In this document: piece after piece, positions 6,849-7,707 of the stretch
Numbering within the stretch: the stretch's first letter is position 1
How the letters are laid out: every line of letters begins with the position of its first letter
Made by a program: the position numbers and the translations under genes
The notes under the pieces: generated by a model
Told to the model about the DNA's origin: nothing
The model's input: the letters and a program-made list of their open reading frames with translations, nothing else
The model's database searches: none
Assembly (NCBI GenBank): GCA_002704045.1
Contig: PAFF01000047.1
Span: 1-7,707 of the forward strand
Reading direction: 5' to 3'
DNA: 7,707 bases
Origin: Fidelibacterota bacterium
Lineage (GTDB): Bacteria; Fidelibacterota; Marinisomatia; SCGC-AAA003-L08; GCA-002704045

Positions 6849-7707
6849 CTATTCTTTGCTACTACTGAATCTAGCGAATAAATTACATGTAATCCATATA
6901 AATATGGATGTAAATAGACCAGGGAACATGGGTTCAAGATTTAATGGATAGATAGGATATCCAAATTGTTTATTTAGCATGCCATAAGAAAACCATCCCA
7001 ATGTTATTGATAAACTACAAAACATATTAAAAAGGGGATAATGAAATTCTTTATCATATAGATAAAATAAAATTGGTAATAATAAAACTGATACTGCAAA
7101 AGAACCTGATGTATACCAAATATCTATTACTTCGTTAAAATTATATGCTAAAATTATTGAAGTAATTGAAGTAATTATTAGTCCAATTTGAGTCTTTGTC
7201 TTAATTGAAAAATTATTGATAACAGGTATTTTGATTATATTTAATAAATCTTTTCCAATAGTATAGGCAGATATAAATGAGAAACTATCAATAGTTGATA
7301 AAACAATAAATAAAAGTGATATAATGAAGATGCCTTGAAAAAAAGTAGGCAATAACAACTTTGAAAGTAAGAGATATGGATTTCCATTAATTGAATCAGA
7401 AAGAATTGCCGATGCATAAATACCTGTAAAAACAGTTAAACCATCAAAAACCATCCAACATAAAATGGATAATCTAATTCCATTTTTGACTGTTTTAATA
7501 GATTGACCAGCAAATGTTCTTTGATAAAAACTAGGATCTATAAAAGTAACTAAAGCAATTAGTCCCCATATTAAAATAGTATTCCAATTCAGATTGCCAG
7601 GTATTGAAAATGTATTTTGGGGAGTATTATTTATTAAAAAATCAATTCCGCCATAATTAACATATGCAGATAAAAGCATTACTATAAAGCCGAGGTACAT
7701 AAAAATA
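6849..7707 (-). CDS. SSS-family sodium:solute symporter, C-terminal part (5' end outside the window)
   Basis: Inner-membrane Na+-driven transporter of the sodium:solute symporter (PutP/SGLT-like) family. The reading frame is open to the window edge, so the methionine at 7700 is internal and not a start. About 285 residues are present of an expected 450-500. Counting from that methionine, about eight hydrophobic segments are visible (near 2-16, 41-54, 76-98, 120-137, 169-186, 198-214, 225-240 and 258-277). Family marks are DPSFYQRTFAGQSIKTVKNG (55-74), WMVFDGLTVFTGIYA (82-96) and LSTIDSFSFISAYTIGKDLL (134-153). The STxDS serine/threonine cluster is the region that contributes to the Na+ site in characterised members. 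A 9-bp tandem duplication (7156-7173) encodes a short ITSITS repeat in one membrane segment. It ends with TAG, 37 nt before the AGCS gene, and is probably co-transcribed with it. The solute cannot be predicted from this portion. Confidence 0.9.
   Translation of the reverse strand, partial: IFMYLGFIVMLLSAYVNYGGIDFLINNTPQNTFSIPGNLNWNTILIWGLIALVTFIDPSFYQRTFAGQSIKTVKNGIRLSILCWMVFDGLTVFTGIYASAILSDSINGNPYLLLSKLLLPTFFQGIFIISLLFIVLSTIDSFSFISAYTIGKDLLNIIKIPVINNFSIKTKTQIGLIITSITSIILAYNFNEVIDIWYTSGSFAVSVLLLPILFYLYDKEFHYPLFNMFCSLSITLGWFSYGMLNKQFGYPIYPLNLEPMFPGLFTSIFIWITCNLFARFSSSKE

Noticed and set aside
7156..7176. Two tandem copies of ATTGAAGTA plus a partial third
   Set aside because: An in-frame 9-bp duplication in a membrane segment of the SSS gene. 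It is too short and local to be a functional repeat and probably reflects replication slippage.
1..7707. A novel defence, mobile or secondary-metabolite system
   Set aside because: All six genes belong to recognised metabolic or transport families with intact signature motifs. No integrase, transposase, repeat array, toxin-antitoxin pair or base-composition break was seen.

Overview
The window is a compact, AT-rich (roughly 30% GC by eye) stretch of a bacterial chromosome with almost no intergenic DNA. Six protein-coding genes form two convergent transcription units. No rRNA, tRNA, CRISPR array, insertion sequence, phage gene or integration signal was seen. Low GC, AGA-dominated arginine codons, overlapping genes and two Na+-coupled symporters fit a streamlined, possibly marine bacterium. 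Phylum cannot be fixed from the sequence. Some PurL details (LVLGGDAPQY, TMQGPGGDAGVFRIK) feel closer to FCB-group/Marinimicrobia-like proteins than to Pelagibacter, but this is a weak impression.

Plus-strand unit (about 59-4598). A strong symmetrical terminator hairpin at the left edge separates the unit from whatever lies upstream. A short AT-only leader follows, with a candidate -10 box and an 11-bp inverted repeat. Then come purL (small, PurS/PurQ-dependent form, TTG start), a YbdK/GCS2-family carboxylate-amine ligase starting inside the purL stop (1-nt overlap), and an M20D amidohydrolase overlapping the ligase by 11 nt. The ligase is predicted to form an amide bond and the amidohydrolase to cleave one, so the pair may act on the same class of small amide or gamma-glutamyl compounds. 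That link is inference.

Minus-strand unit (7707 down to 4590). It holds the C-terminal part of an SSS-family sodium:solute symporter that runs off the window, a complete AGCS-family Na+:alanine/glycine symporter 37 nt downstream, and an inositol-monophosphatase (SuhB/IMPase) family gene starting inside the AGCS stop (1-nt overlap).

The two units meet tail to tail. The amidohydrolase and IMPase stop codons overlap within a short hairpin that has T-tracts on both strands, which looks like a minimal bidirectional terminator embedded in coding sequence. Across the window, the genes that do not overlap their predecessor (purL, AGCS) have clear Shine-Dalgarno sites. The overlapping genes lack clear ones, which suggests translational coupling. 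I see ordinary housekeeping and transport genes in an unusually tight arrangement, and no convincing new defence, mobile or signalling system.
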